64,000 nucleotides of DNA from the NCBI RefSeq assembly GCF_000585495.1, contig NZ_CP007264.1, forward strand, positions 434,001-498,000, in the 5' to 3' direction. The translations under genes and the position numbers were made by a program. The notes below the pieces were generated by a model, which did not search any database, was not told the DNA's origin, and saw only the letters and a list, made by a program, of their open reading frames with translations. Positions 33,491 through 43,475 of this stretch are shown here, one piece after another. The DNA comes from Thermococcus nautili (lineage in GTDB: Archaea; Methanobacteriota_B; Thermococci; Thermococcales; Thermococcaceae). Within the stretch, counting starts at the first letter, position 1. Every line of letters begins with the position of its first letter.

Positions 33491-34492
33491 TCAGAGCATC
33501 TTTACCTCCTCGGGCGGACGAACCTTAAGGACTTCGCGGTTCACAAGCGTCTCCGGAACCTCACCGCGCAGAACTGCTAAGAGGTTTCTAACCGCCTGAA
33601 AGCCCATGTCCTCCATAGCCTCCTTTGAGAGGCCGGCGTAGTGGGGCGTTAAAACAGTCTCCCACTCGTAGTCGAAAAGCTCGTGCTCCTGAACCGGCTC
33701 GTTCTCGAAGACGTCGCTCGCGTAGCCCTTCAGTTTATCCTCTTTGAGGGCTTTAACGAGGGCCTCTTCATCGACAAGGGTTCCGCGTCCGATGTTGACT
33801 AAATATTTGCCCTCAAGGAGCTTCAATCGCTCTTCGTTGATGATGTGATAGGTTTCCCTCGTCGCCGGGAGGGCGAGGATTACGATGTCGCTCTCCCTCA
33901 GCACGTCGTCGAGGGGAAGGTACCTCGCGCCAACTTCCTCCTCGATATCGGGCTTCCGCGAGCGAGACCAGTAGAGTATCTCCGTCCCCATCGCCTTCAT
34001 TCTCCGCGCTATTGCCTTTCCTATCGCCCCCATGCCGAGGATTCCAACCTTTTTGCCGTAAACCGTCTCGATGCCCTTGAAACCGCTCCAGACCGTCCTG
34101 TGGGAGTCCCACTTTCCAGAGCGAATGAACCTGTCGGCGTAGGCGATTTTTCTCAGAAGAGCTACCGTTAAGCCGACGGCGAACTCCGCCACCGCCTCGC
34201 TGAGAACGCCTGCCACTTTGGTGACGTAGATTCCCTTCTTGGTTGCGGTCTCGATGTCAACGTGGTCGTAGCCTGCTGAATGACAGCTTATAACCTTCAG
34301 CCTTTCAGCTTTCTCAAGGACTTCACCTGAAACCGGATTGAGAGGGGAAACTATCAGCCCGTCGTACTTCCCGATGACCTCTTTAAGCTCCTCAACGCTC
34401 GGATAGAGGATAACGTCAACGTCCGCCCATTTCTTGAGTTCCTCAAGGGGTTTGCTCTTCATCTTGAAGAGGACGGCCACCTTCGGTCTCAT
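33491..34492 (-). CDS. D-isomer-specific 2-hydroxyacid dehydrogenase
   Basis: NAD(P)-dependent oxidoreductase interconverting 2-oxoacids and D-2-hydroxyacids. The nucleotide-binding motif GILGMGAIGKAIARRMKAMG is present. The catalytic residues appear as Arg in LVNIGRGTLVDE, Glu in VFENEPV and His in VLTPHYAG. 333 residues, normal. It differs from the well-known Thermococcus glyoxylate reductase at its N-terminus (RPKVAVLFKMKSKPLEELKK), so the substrate could be glyoxylate, hydroxypyruvate or another 2-oxoacid. Confidence 0.9.
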   Translation of the reverse strand: MRPKVAVLFKMKSKPLEELKKWADVDVILYPSVEELKEVIGKYDGLIVSPLNPVSGEVLEKAERLKVISCHSAGYDHVDIETATKKGIYVTKVAGVLSEAVAEFAVGLTVALLRKIAYADRFIRSGKWDSHRTVWSGFKGIETVYGKKVGILGMGAIGKAIARRMKAMGTEILYWSRSRKPDIEEEVGARYLPLDDVLRESDIVILALPATRETYHIINEERLKLLEGKYLVNIGRGTLVDEEALVKALKEDKLKGYASDVFENEPVQEHELFDYEWETVLTPHYAGLSKEAMEDMGFQAVRNLLAVLRGEVPETLVNREVLKVRPPEEVKML

Positions 34493-34609
34493 GCTACCAC
34501 CTTAAGACCCCTATCGAAACGAACCTAATAAGGTTTCTCCCGACGAAGTGGCGAATCTCACCTGAGAAAGCTTAAAAACTCCTTCCAGTTCTCCCTTTAG
34601 GTGGTGCAG

Positions 34610-36061
34610 ATGGGGAAGGTAAAGCGTGAGAAGTGGAGCAACGAGTTCAGCGAGTGGTACAACGAACTCCTCGAAACGGCTGGAATTATCGACAAGCGCT
34701 ACCCGGTCAAGGGAATGAACGTCTGGCTTCCGTACGGGCTGAAAATCATGCGCAACATCGAGGCCTTCATAAGGGCCGAGATGGACAGGACCGGTCACGA
34801 GGAAGTTCTGTTTCCGGCGCTCATCCCTGAAACCGAGTTCCAGAAGGAGGCCGAACACATAAAGGGCTTTGAGGACGAGGTTTACTGGGTAACGCATGCA
34901 GGTCTCGACCCCCTCGACGTCAGGCTCATTCTGAGGCCCACGAGCGAAACTGCCATGTATTCCATGTTCTCCCTCTGGATTCGCTCCCACGCGGATTTAC
35001 CCTTCAAGGTCTACCAGATAGTCAACGTCTACCGCTACGAAACCAAGCACACGAGGCCCCTCATTCGCGTTAGGGAAATCAGCAGGTTCTTCGAGGCCCA
35101 CACGGCTCATGCCGACTTCGAAGATGCCGAGAGGCAGATAAAGGAGGACCTTGAGATATTCGACCGCCTCGCGAAGTTCTTAGCTTTGCCCTACATAATC
35201 TCAAAGAGACCCGATTGGGACAAGTTCCCCGGCGCCTTTTACTCGCTCGGCGCCGAGATAATGATGCCCGACGGGAGGACGCTCCAGATAGGCACGATGC
35301 ACAACTACAAGCAGAACTTCGCCAAGGCCTACAACATCCAGTACGAGACCGAGACGGGCGACCACGAGTTCGTTCACCAGACGACCTTTGGAATGAGCGA
35401 GCGCCTTTTAGCGGCGGTAATAGCGGTTCACGGCGACGACAGCGGAATGGTTCTCCCGCCGACGATAGCGCCGATTCAGGTCGTTATCGTGCCCATTCCG
35501 AAGAAAGACGCAAACGTTGACGTCTTCGCCTACGCGAGGGAGATAGCCGAGGAGCTGAGGAAGGCCGGCTTCAGGGTGCATGTGGACGAGCGCGACATAA
35601 GGCCGGGCAGGAAGTACTACGACTGGGAGCTGAAGGGCGTTCCCCTCCGCATAGAGGTCGGCCCGAGGGACGTCGAAGGAAGGAAAGCCGTCCTCGCGAG
35701 GCGCGACACCTTCGAGAAGGTAACCGTCGAGCGCGATGCCATCGTCGAGGAGGTGAAGAAGACCCTCGACGCGATTCACGAAAACCTCTACAACCGCGCC
35801 AAGGAGTTCCTTGAGAGCCACATCAAGCGCGTTGACACGATTGAGGAAGCCAAGGCCGTCTTCGAGGACAGACGTGGCATAGTCGAGATTCCCTGGTGCG
35901 GTGACGAGGAGTGCGGGCTTAAAATGGAAGAGGAGCTTGACGCGAAGATGCTCGGAACGCCCTACCCGGAGGAGAAGGCCAGAGAGGGCATCGAAGGCAA
36001 GAAGTGCCCGGTCTGCGGCAGGGAGGCGAAGTTCGTGGCGAGGTTTGCGAGGACCTACTGA
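34610..36061 (+). CDS. proS: Prolyl-tRNA synthetase, archaeal/eukaryal type
   Basis: Class IIa synthetase charging tRNA-Pro. Start [20 protein letters not shown]; class II motifs include [10 protein letters not shown] and [12 protein letters not shown], and an archaeal C-terminal zinc-binding domain has CGDEECG...CPVCGREA. 483 residues, lacking the bacterial editing insertion, as expected. ATG at 34610 with AGGTGGT upstream; GTGs at 34601 and 34604 are less likely. A TATA-like CTTAAAAAC lies at about 34571-34579. Confidence 0.96.
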   Translation: MGKVKREKWSNEFSEWYNELLETAGIIDKRYPVKGMNVWLPYGLKIMRNIEAFIRAEMDRTGHEEVLFPALIPETEFQKEAEHIKGFEDEVYWVTHAGLDPLDVRLILRPTSETAMYSMFSLWIRSHADLPFKVYQIVNVYRYETKHTRPLIRVREISRFFEAHTAHADFEDAERQIKEDLEIFDRLAKFLALPYIISKRPDWDKFPGAFYSLGAEIMMPDGRTLQIGTMHNYKQNFAKAYNIQYETETGDHEFVHQTTFGMSERLLAAVIAVHGDDSGMVLPPTIAPIQVVIVPIPKKDANVDVFAYAREIAEELRKAGFRVHVDERDIRPGRKYYDWELKGVPLRIEVGPRDVEGRKAVLARRDTFEKVTVERDAIVEEVKKTLDAIHENLYNRAKEFLESHIKRVDTIEEAKAVFEDRRGIVEIPWCGDEECGLKMEEELDAKMLGTPYPEEKAREGIEGKKCPVCGREAKFVARFARTY

Positions 36062-36090
36062 TTCTTTTTCCCTCCGCTATCCTTTTAAAC

Positions 36091-36110
36091 AATTTACTGC
36101 AAAGTAAATT
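36091..36110. promoter_or_regulatory. Inverted repeat in promoter of second DUF234 ATPase
   Basis: AATTTACT-GCAA-AGTAAATT has perfect 8-base arms and lies between a TATA-like CTTTTAAAC (about 36081-36089) and the predicted start at 36124. This is the position of an archaeal repressor site. The sequence differs from the palindrome at the other ATPase gene. Confidence 0.5.
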
Positions 36111-36123
36111 ACTGGTGGGTAAA

Positions 36124-37506
36124 TTGTCTCACAGGTTCATAGACAGGGAGCGGGAAATCGGGCTCCTTGAGAAGAGGCTTGAGAGCGGGAGTACGGAGTT
36201 CGTGGTAATCTACGGAAGGAGAAGGGTCGGGAAGACCGCCTTAATAACTGAGTTTTTAAGGAGACACGGGGGGATATACCTCCTTGCGAGGGAAACGAGC
36301 GAGCTTGAGAACCTCAGGCGGTTCTCGGAGAGGATTGCCTCTTACTTCAGGGACGACGTCCTTCTCAAAAATCCCTTCCGCAACTGGGATGCCCTATTTG
36401 AGTACCTCCATCAAAAAAGCAGGAAAGAAAGGCTAATCGTGGCAATAGACGAGTTCCCATACCTCGTCCTTTCGAACAAAAGCCTTCCATCTGTTCTTCA
36501 GGACTACTGGGATACCAAGTTCTCGGAGGGAAAGCTTTACCTTATAATAAGCGGCTCAAGCGTTTCGATGATGGAAGGCCTTTTAGGATACAAGAGCCCG
36601 CTTTACGGCAGGAGAACCGGCCAGCTGAGGGTAAAACCCCTCGACTTCTTCAGCGCGAGGGACTTCCTCCCCCGTTTTTCGATGGAGGACTTTGTGAGAG
36701 TTTATTCCATTCTCGGCGGGACCCCCGCGTACCTTCTTGAGTTCGACGACGGGCTCAGCGTTGAGGAGAACCTCACCGAGAACTACTTCAGACAGGACAG
36801 TCTCCTCTACGGAGATGCTGAGTTCGTCCTGAGGGAGGAGCTTGAGAGGCCAAGGCTCTACTTTGCCGTTCTTGAAGCGATTGCGCGGGGAAGAACGACC
36901 CTTGGCGAGATAATGAACGAGACCGGCCTCGAGAGGGGAACCGTCGGGAAGTACCTGTCGGTTCTTATGAACCTCGGAATAGTGAGGCGGGAAATTCCGG
37001 TAACGGAGAGCAAAAAGAGCAGAAAGGGACGGTACTACATCGACGACCCCTACTTTTCGTTCTGGTTCAGGTACGTTCACCCCAACGCCGATTTAATCGA
37101 GACCGGAAACGGCGGCATGCTCACGAGGCTCGTTATGAAGGATTTGGACGAACACGTCGGGAGGATTTTTGAAGACGTTGCCAGACAGTTTCTGCTGAAA
37201 ATTAAGGACAAACTTCCGCTGAAGCCGACGAGGGTTGGCAGGTGGTGGCGGAAGGGCGAGGAGATTGACCTCGTTGCGATGGATGAGGTTGAGAAGAAGG
37301 TCCTCCTGATAGAGGTTAAATGGAGAGACCTGAGTGAGAGGGACGCCAGAAAGGTCTTTGATGGGCTCGATAGGAAGTCAAAGCTTATGGGCCTGGACGG
37401 ATGGGAGTTCCACTTCGGGATAATCGCCAGGAAAGTGGAATCCAAAGGGAAGTTGAGGGAACTCGGCTTTGTATGGGACCTTGAGGATATGGAGGTGCTA
37501 AAATGA
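36124..37506 (+). CDS. Archaeal AAA ATPase with DUF234 (COG1672), paralogue
   Basis: About 460 residues with Walker A GRRRVGKTALI, Walker B LIVAIDEFPYLV, a winged helix (LGEIMNETGLERGTVGKYLS) and C-terminal DUF234 (KGEEIDLVAMDEVEKKVLLI then EVKWRDL) of nuclease-like appearance. It resembles 24095-25447 throughout. The best start is TTG at 36124 with GGTGGG five bases upstream; GTG at 36115 is possible. An open frame from 36004 overlaps proS and is not real. It overlaps the carbamoyltransferase start by four bases, so the two are translationally coupled. Role unknown; such genes are mobile and numerous in Thermococcales. Confidence 0.88.
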   Translation: MSHRFIDREREIGLLEKRLESGSTEFVVIYGRRRVGKTALITEFLRRHGGIYLLARETSELENLRRFSERIASYFRDDVLLKNPFRNWDALFEYLHQKSRKERLIVAIDEFPYLVLSNKSLPSVLQDYWDTKFSEGKLYLIISGSSVSMMEGLLGYKSPLYGRRTGQLRVKPLDFFSARDFLPRFSMEDFVRVYSILGGTPAYLLEFDDGLSVEENLTENYFRQDSLLYGDAEFVLREELERPRLYFAVLEAIARGRTTLGEIMNETGLERGTVGKYLSVLMNLGIVRREIPVTESKKSRKGRYYIDDPYFSFWFRYVHPNADLIETGNGGMLTRLVMKDLDEHVGRIFEDVARQFLLKIKDKLPLKPTRVGRWWRKGEEIDLVAMDEVEKKVLLIEVKWRDLSERDARKVFDGLDRKSKLMGLDGWEFHFGIIARKVESKGKLRELGFVWDLEDMEVLK

Positions 37507-39113
37507 TTCTTGGAGTCCACGACGGCCACGACGCCGGGGCCGTTCTGATAGACGGCGAGAGGATTTTCGCGGTGAATGAGGAGCGCTTGAACCGGGTCAA
37601 GAAGTACAGGGGCTTCCCCGAGCTGAGCATCAAGGCCGTTCTCGAGATGGCAAACGCTGACCCGGAGGACGTTGAGGTGATAGCCGTCGCCGGGATTTTC
37701 AGAAAGCAGAAGCGCCTCATCGAGCTTGAAAGAAGGTTGAAGGCCATCTTCGGCCCGGAGTTCAAGAGGAAGGTCCTCTTCGTCGAGCACCACTTAGCGC
37801 ACTCGGCGAGCGCCTACTACACCTCGGGCTGGCGCGAGGCTTTAGCTGTTAGCATAGATGCGGCGGGAGACGGCCTGAGTTCCTCGATTTACGTGGCGAG
37901 GGACGGCGAGATGATTAGGATGGCGCAGAGCACCTACATTGACTCCCTCGGCGACTTCTACGCCTCGGTTACGGAGCTTTTAGGATTTAAGCCAATGCGC
38001 CACGAGGGAAAGGTGATGAGCCTCGCCTCATACGGACGGCCGACCTACGATTTGAGCGCGATAATCGAGCTCAGCGGGCTGACCTTTGACAACCACCTCA
38101 AGGTCATCGGCGTCGAGGCGACCAAGAAGCTGGCCGAGTTCTTTGGTTACCCCCTCTCAAAGGCGAAAGAAATTGCCAACCAGATGAAGCGCGGAAAGCT
38201 CGACGGCGAGCTCCAGAGGAAGGCCATCGAGATAGCGGCGAGCGCTCAGAGACACCTTGAAAAGCTCCTCGAGGAGCTCGGCGTTAAGCTGAGTTCGAAG
38301 GGCCTTCCCTTGGCCTACGCCGGTGGTGTGGCTCAGAACGTCAAGGCCAACGCGGTTTTGAGAAAAATCTTCGGGGACGACAATCTCTGGGTCTTCCCCG
38401 CGATGGACGACGGGGGGCTGGCCTTTGGTGCGGCAATCTTTGTAAAGGCCCAGCTCGAGAGGCTCGACGGAAGATGGAAGCCCTTCAAGCTCGAGCACGT
38501 CTACCTCGGCCCGTCCTACGGGAGGGCTTACGTTGAGGAGTTCCTGAGAAAAGAGGGGCTCGAGTTTGAGGAAGTCAACGAAAAGTTCGTTGCCGATATT
38601 CTTAGCGAGGGGAAGCTCGTCGGCTTCTTCCAGGGGGCGATGGAGTTCGGACCGAGGGCCCTTGGCAACCGCTCGATTCTGGCCAACCCCTCCGACGAGA
38701 ATGTTAAGGGGAGGCTCAACTTAGCGCTCAAAAGGGACGTCTTCCAGCCCTTCGCGCCCTCCCTCCTCTGGGAGAAGGCCGGGGAATACCTTGAAGACCT
38801 TGAAGGCAGGCCGAACGAGTTCATGACGATGAGCTACACCGCGAGCGAAGAGTTCCAAAAGCTCGCTCCGGCGGTCGTTCACGTGGACGGCACGACGAGG
38901 CCTCAAGCAGTGAGGAAAGAGGTGAACCCGAGCTACTACGAAGTCATTAAGGCCTTCGAGAGGAGAACCGGCATCGGGGCCGTTCTGAACACGAGCTTCA
39001 ACATGCACGGCGAACCGATAGTCTGCTCACCGGAGGACGCGTTGAGGACATTTAGAAAGGCCGGACTGGACGTTCTGGTAGTTGAGGGGTTCGCAGTGTG
39101 GAAAAAAGAATGA
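37503..39113 (+). CDS. Carbamoyltransferase, NodU/TobZ family (COG2192)
   Basis: Enzyme that transfers a carbamoyl group, probably through carbamoyl-adenylate. The N-terminal Kae1-like domain has ILGVHDGHDAGAVLIDGERI and the metal-binding EHHLAHSASAYYTSG. The C-terminal YrdC-like catalytic part has GFFQGAMEFGPRALGNRSIL and VLNTSFNMHGEPIVCSPEDA. 536 residues, normal. The acceptor in archaea is not known; bacterial relatives modify antibiotics or Nod factors. Start overlaps the ATPase gene by four bases, an unexpected pairing. Confidence 0.9.
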   Translation: MILGVHDGHDAGAVLIDGERIFAVNEERLNRVKKYRGFPELSIKAVLEMANADPEDVEVIAVAGIFRKQKRLIELERRLKAIFGPEFKRKVLFVEHHLAHSASAYYTSGWREALAVSIDAAGDGLSSSIYVARDGEMIRMAQSTYIDSLGDFYASVTELLGFKPMRHEGKVMSLASYGRPTYDLSAIIELSGLTFDNHLKVIGVEATKKLAEFFGYPLSKAKEIANQMKRGKLDGELQRKAIEIAASAQRHLEKLLEELGVKLSSKGLPLAYAGGVAQNVKANAVLRKIFGDDNLWVFPAMDDGGLAFGAAIFVKAQLERLDGRWKPFKLEHVYLGPSYGRAYVEEFLRKEGLEFEEVNEKFVADILSEGKLVGFFQGAMEFGPRALGNRSILANPSDENVKGRLNLALKRDVFQPFAPSLLWEKAGEYLEDLEGRPNEFMTMSYTASEEFQKLAPAVVHVDGTTRPQAVRKEVNPSYYEVIKAFERRTGIGAVLNTSFNMHGEPIVCSPEDALRTFRKAGLDVLVVEGFAVWKKE

Positions 39114-39115
39114 AA

Positions 39116-39796
39116 TCACCCGCTCGCTACATCTATCAGCTTCCGCATATGGATTTCAACGGTGTCAAAGACTTCCGCCTTAACGTCGCCAGGCTTTATT
39201 ATGAGGGGAAGCTCGGTGCAGCCGAGGATTACGCCCTCAATTCCTTCCATTTCTATGTAGCGGTTGATTAGCTCGACCACCCAGTCCCTGCTGGCGAAGT
39301 TCTCGAACATGAGCTCCTCCTTGATAATCCTGTCGAGCTCGTTCATCTCGTCCTCGCTCGGAGTGACCACGTCAAAGCCCGCCTCGCGGAGGGCGTTCTT
39401 GTAGAAGTCCGCGGTCATGGTTGTCTTCGTTCCGAGGAGGAGAACCTTCTTAACTCCCCTCTTCCTCATCTCCTCGATGAGGGCGTCTATTATGCTGACC
39501 ATTGGGACGTTTACCGCTTTCTGGACGTCGGGAAAGACTATGTGGGGAGTGTTTGCCGTCAGGGCTATTATCTCCGCCCCGGCCCGCTCAAGGGCCTTCG
39601 CCGCTTTTATGAGTATCTCCTTTCTCCCCTCCCAGCCGTTCGGGTTGTGGATGAACTCCTTGAAGTTTATCGAGTAGATTATCAGCTCCGGGTAAACATA
39701 GGGTTCGAACTTTTCGCGGCTTATCTCAAGGTATTTCTTGTAGTAGTAGAGCGTTGATTCCGGGCTCGTTCCGCCGACGAGGCCTATCCTCCTCAT
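39116..39796 (-). CDS. Aspartate/glutamate racemase family protein with one catalytic Cys replaced
   Basis: Cofactor-independent amino-acid racemase fold, about 226 residues. Start RRIGLVGGTSPESTLYYYKK. The second catalytic Cys is present (VILGCTELPLI). The first position reads ALTANTPH where canonical Asp racemases have PCNTAH, so the first Cys is Ala here. Enzymes with a single Cys exist (for example the E. coli YgeA type), so it may act on another substrate. The canonical paralogue at 53166-53873 retains both Cys. ATG 39796 follows GGTGAT; convergent with the carbamoyltransferase, two bases apart. Confidence 0.82.
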   Translation of the reverse strand: MRRIGLVGGTSPESTLYYYKKYLEISREKFEPYVYPELIIYSINFKEFIHNPNGWEGRKEILIKAAKALERAGAEIIALTANTPHIVFPDVQKAVNVPMVSIIDALIEEMRKRGVKKVLLLGTKTTMTADFYKNALREAGFDVVTPSEDEMNELDRIIKEELMFENFASRDWVVELINRYIEMEGIEGVILGCTELPLIIKPGDVKAEVFDTVEIHMRKLIDVASG

Positions 39797-39909
39797 GGCA
39801 ATCACCGGGTGTAGTAGGTCGGCCCCGCTATCAACCTTTTGGTTAAAAACGAAAGGTTAGTGAAAGAAAAAGTTTACAAAAACGTGGAAAACGGGTGAGA
39901 ACCCGAAAA

Positions 39910-40716
39910 TCATTCGTTCTTCAGGTGGACGTCGAGCTGCGGGAACGGAATCTCTATGCCCTCCCGGGTGTAGAGCTCGTAGATTCCCCTCGTGAGGTCG
40001 CCCTTGACGGCCCAGTAGTCCTCGGTCTTCGCCCATGCCCTGAGCTGGAGGTTTATAGAGGAGTCCGCGAGGGCCGTTATGACGACGCTCGGTTCCGGCT
40101 CATTGAGAACCTTCGGGTGGCCCCTCATGAGGTCCATCGCGAGCTTTATAGCCCTGTCAAGGTCGGTTCCGTAGGCGACGCCTATGTCAACGTCCACCCT
40201 CCTCGTGGGCATCCGTGTGTAGTTGGTTATGACACTTCCCCAGACGAGCTTGTTGGGAATCGTTATCAGCTTGTTGTCCGGCATTAGGAGTTCGGTTCCC
40301 ATCAGGCCGATGTTGTTTACTTTGCCCGTTTTGCCCGCGACTTCCACTACCTCTCCTATATCAACGGGCCTCAGCGCGGCGAGCCAGACGCCGGCCGCGA
40401 GGTTCGTAAGCGTGTCCTGCAGGCCGAAGCCGAGGATTAGGCCTACCACCGCCGACAGGCCGAGGATTACCGGCGACACCGAGATTCCAACGGCCCCAAG
40501 GGCCACGATGAGGACTATCAGGTAGAGGCCAATGGCCAGAAACCTGCCGAGGAACTCGACGACCAGCGGCGGGAGCTTGGTCTTTCTGAGGGCCCGTTTG
40601 AAGGCCCCAACGACGGCTCTCGCAATGACGTAACCCACGATGAGAATTGCGAGGGCAGAAATCAGCTGAAACGGCGTCACCCCAACGTAGGGGAGCGCCT
40701 GGTTTAGGTTCACCAT
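39910..40716 (-). CDS. mscS: MscS-family small-conductance mechanosensitive channel
   Basis: 268 residues. Membrane helices include FQLISALAILIVGYVIARAV and FLAIGLYLIVLIVALGAVG. The pore-lining helix has the Gly/Ala pattern VILGLSAVVGLILGFGLQDT. The cytoplasmic beta domain (VEVAGKTGKVNNIGLMGTEL) and C-terminal cage follow. It releases solutes on hypo-osmotic shock. The ATG at 40716 has GGAGGT seven bases upstream; the frame is open to 40920, but that part overlaps the promoter region and the end of coaBC. Confidence 0.92.
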   Translation of the reverse strand: MVNLNQALPYVGVTPFQLISALAILIVGYVIARAVVGAFKRALRKTKLPPLVVEFLGRFLAIGLYLIVLIVALGAVGISVSPVILGLSAVVGLILGFGLQDTLTNLAAGVWLAALRPVDIGEVVEVAGKTGKVNNIGLMGTELLMPDNKLITIPNKLVWGSVITNYTRMPTRRVDVDIGVAYGTDLDRAIKLAMDLMRGHPKVLNEPEPSVVITALADSSINLQLRAWAKTEDYWAVKGDLTRGIYELYTREGIEIPFPQLDVHLKNE

Positions 40717-40780
40717 ACCAACAACCTCCATACGAAGTTTTATCAAGAAAGGTGGGAAAAAGGACTTAAAAAGGTTCGGG

Positions 40781-41986
40781 TTAGATAAGGCGCTCAACCT
40801 CGTCCCAGAGCCGCTCAGCAAGCTCGCGCTTGTCCATTCTCGGGAGCTTCTTAACACCATCGCGGGTGACGAGAAATACCTCATTCTCCTCGCTTCCGAA
40901 CGCTTTGAGGGTGTTGGCAACGACTAAATCACTTCCCGCGCGCTCAATCTGCTTCCTGGCCTCCTCGATGAGCTTATCCTCGCTCGTCTCGGCCTTGAAG
41001 CCCACGAGGAAAACCTCCGGTTGGAGTTCCTTAACGCGGTCTATTACCTTCGGCGTCGGCTCGAGTTCGAGGGTTAAACTCCTACCGCTCTTGATTTTTT
41101 CGCTCGCCCTGTTCTTGACGCGGAAATCGCTTACGGCGGCGGCCAAGACGACAACGTCGTATTTCTTCGCCTTCAGCTCGTTTTCTATCGCCTCCATCAT
41201 CTCCTCAACGGTTTCCACCTCAATCTGGTTCTCGACGAAGCTCGGGACGCTTCCCTTCGTCCTGATGAGCGTAACCTCCGCCCCCCTGAAGTCCGCCTCT
41301 TCGGCTATGGCAACTCCCATTCTGCCGCTGCTCGCGTTGGTGATGTAGCGAATCGGGTCTATGTACTCCCTCGTCGCGCCTGCCGTAACTAAAACGCGCT
41401 TCCCCGCGAGGCTCTTGGGGTGGAGCTTCCTGATGACGCGGTAGACTATCTCGTCTATCGAAGCTACCTTCGCTTTGCCCTCCTCGAAGCGGGGGCCGAT
41501 AAACTCGACGCCCAGCTTTTTGAGCTTCTCGATGTTCTCAACGACTATCGGATGCTCGTACATGCTGGAGTGCATTGCGGGGGCTATCATAATCGGTGTG
41601 TGGGCAAAGGCTGTGGTAACAACGGTCGTGACGGGTGTGTCGTCTATGCCGCAGGCTATCTTGCCTATGGTGTTCGCAGTTGCCGGACAGACGAGAATCA
41701 GGTCGGCCTTGTTCTCGTGGTCTCCGGCCAGCTCGACGTGCTCTATGAATCCCGTAATCTCGGTCACGACAGGGTTCCCGGTGGCGAACTCCATCGCGTA
41801 GGGGTGGATTATTTTTTGAGCGTTCTCGCTCATCACCGCGTGAACCTCGGCGCCGTGCCTTATGAGCTCCCTTGCCAGCTTGACGCACTCGACAGCGGCT
41901 ATGCTCCCGGGAATCGCGAGAACGATTTTCTTGCCGACGAGCTTCCGGCTCTTCGTGGCGTAAATCAGCTTGACGTGGTGAAGCAT
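40781..41986 (-). CDS. coaBC: Phosphopantothenoylcysteine decarboxylase / phosphopantothenate-cysteine ligase
   Basis: Bifunctional coenzyme A enzyme. The N-terminal flavin-dependent decarboxylase (about 1-190) has KIVLAIPGSIAAVECVKLAR, the catalytic His region and AMHSSMYEHP. The C-terminal ligase (about 200-400) has RVLVTAGATREYIDPIRYIT then NASSGRMG and AAAVSDFRVK. About 401 residues, normal. ATG 41986 with GGTGGT upstream. Single gene. Confidence 0.95.
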   Translation of the reverse strand: MLHHVKLIYATKSRKLVGKKIVLAIPGSIAAVECVKLARELIRHGAEVHAVMSENAQKIIHPYAMEFATGNPVVTEITGFIEHVELAGDHENKADLILVCPATANTIGKIACGIDDTPVTTVVTTAFAHTPIMIAPAMHSSMYEHPIVVENIEKLKKLGVEFIGPRFEEGKAKVASIDEIVYRVIRKLHPKSLAGKRVLVTAGATREYIDPIRYITNASSGRMGVAIAEEADFRGAEVTLIRTKGSVPSFVENQIEVETVEEMMEAIENELKAKKYDVVVLAAAVSDFRVKNRASEKIKSGRSLTLELEPTPKVIDRVKELQPEVFLVGFKAETSEDKLIEEARKQIERAGSDLVVANTLKAFGSEENEVFLVTRDGVKKLPRMDKRELAERLWDEVERLI

Positions 41987-42045
41987 CGAGACCACCGAGA
42001 ATAGTTGGAGAGAGGGGTTAAGAAGCTTCTGACTTAACCAATGGC

Positions 42046-42564
42046 TCAGACAAGGACTATCTCTTTGTCGGAGGTGCTGGGAACGTTTGCCCTGAGCTGG
42101 ATGAAGAGCCCACCATCAACGATTGAGCTCCTAACCTTCTCGGTTTCAAGGAGGTTGACCTTACCGATTGTCAATTTAAGCACGGTGTCAACGAGTTCCT
42201 GAGGGGCGTCGGAGGAGGTGCCGACTATTATCGTATCCGGGTAAAACTTGCTGACGTTGTAGAGGAGCAGTATGACCACGGGATAAGAGCCCTCTGAAAC
42301 GTCCACCCTGAGGAGAAATGCCTCATGGATTGCCCTGCCCGTTTCTCGCTCATCCACTATTGTGACTTCCACTGGCACATCCACAGCGGAGGCTAACCTC
42401 AGCAGGAACGTCTGAAGGGCGTTCTTTGATACCGTCGTCCGGACGACGACGCTCTGCGTATCCTCGCGGTAGTAGACCCACTGGAGCTTGGAGTCCTCCC
42501 TAAGTATGACGCCCATAACGTTGTTGAGCCTCTTCACGGGGACCTCGAACTCCAGCGACATCAT
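42046..42564 (-). CDS. Conserved hypothetical protein
   Basis: 172 residues, soluble, mixed alpha/beta. Begins MMSLEFEVPVKRLNNVMGVI and has FLLRVDVSEGSYPVVILLLY in the middle. No motif or family recognised. GGGGAT precedes the first ATG; a second ATG follows directly. Lies 87 bases downstream of the DUF190 gene on the same strand, so it could be the last gene of the fluoride-linked operon. Confidence 0.65.
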   Translation of the reverse strand: MMSLEFEVPVKRLNNVMGVILREDSKLQWVYYREDTQSVVVRTTVSKNALQTFLLRLASAVDVPVEVTIVDERETGRAIHEAFLLRVDVSEGSYPVVILLLYNVSKFYPDTIIVGTSSDAPQELVDTVLKLTIGKVNLLETEKVRSSIVDGGLFIQLRANVPSTSDKEIVLV

Positions 42565-42651
42565 AGTTAATCCCCTCGCAGGGGTAAGTGTAACTTTAGT
42601 TTGTGGGTGAGTCGTTTTGAGCCCTTATTAAGTTATTGGATGTCGGCCTGA

Positions 42652-43408
<757 letters not shown>

Positions 43409-43475
43409 TCCATCACCCCTGCCCTTTGCCTGTTAAATGTCTTCTTCAGCGAGAAAAACGTTCATCCCCAGGCGA

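Noticed and set aside
36004-36123. N-terminal extension of the second DUF234 ATPase
   Set aside because: Overlaps the end of proS in another frame and contains the TATA box and palindrome of the ATPase promoter.
43409-43475. Possible second fluoride riboswitch directly upstream of crcB (GGGGATGAACG, GGTGATGG)
   Set aside because: No closing CGCC stem, no AACCGCC and no pseudoknot partner; the resemblance is to isolated GATG words only.
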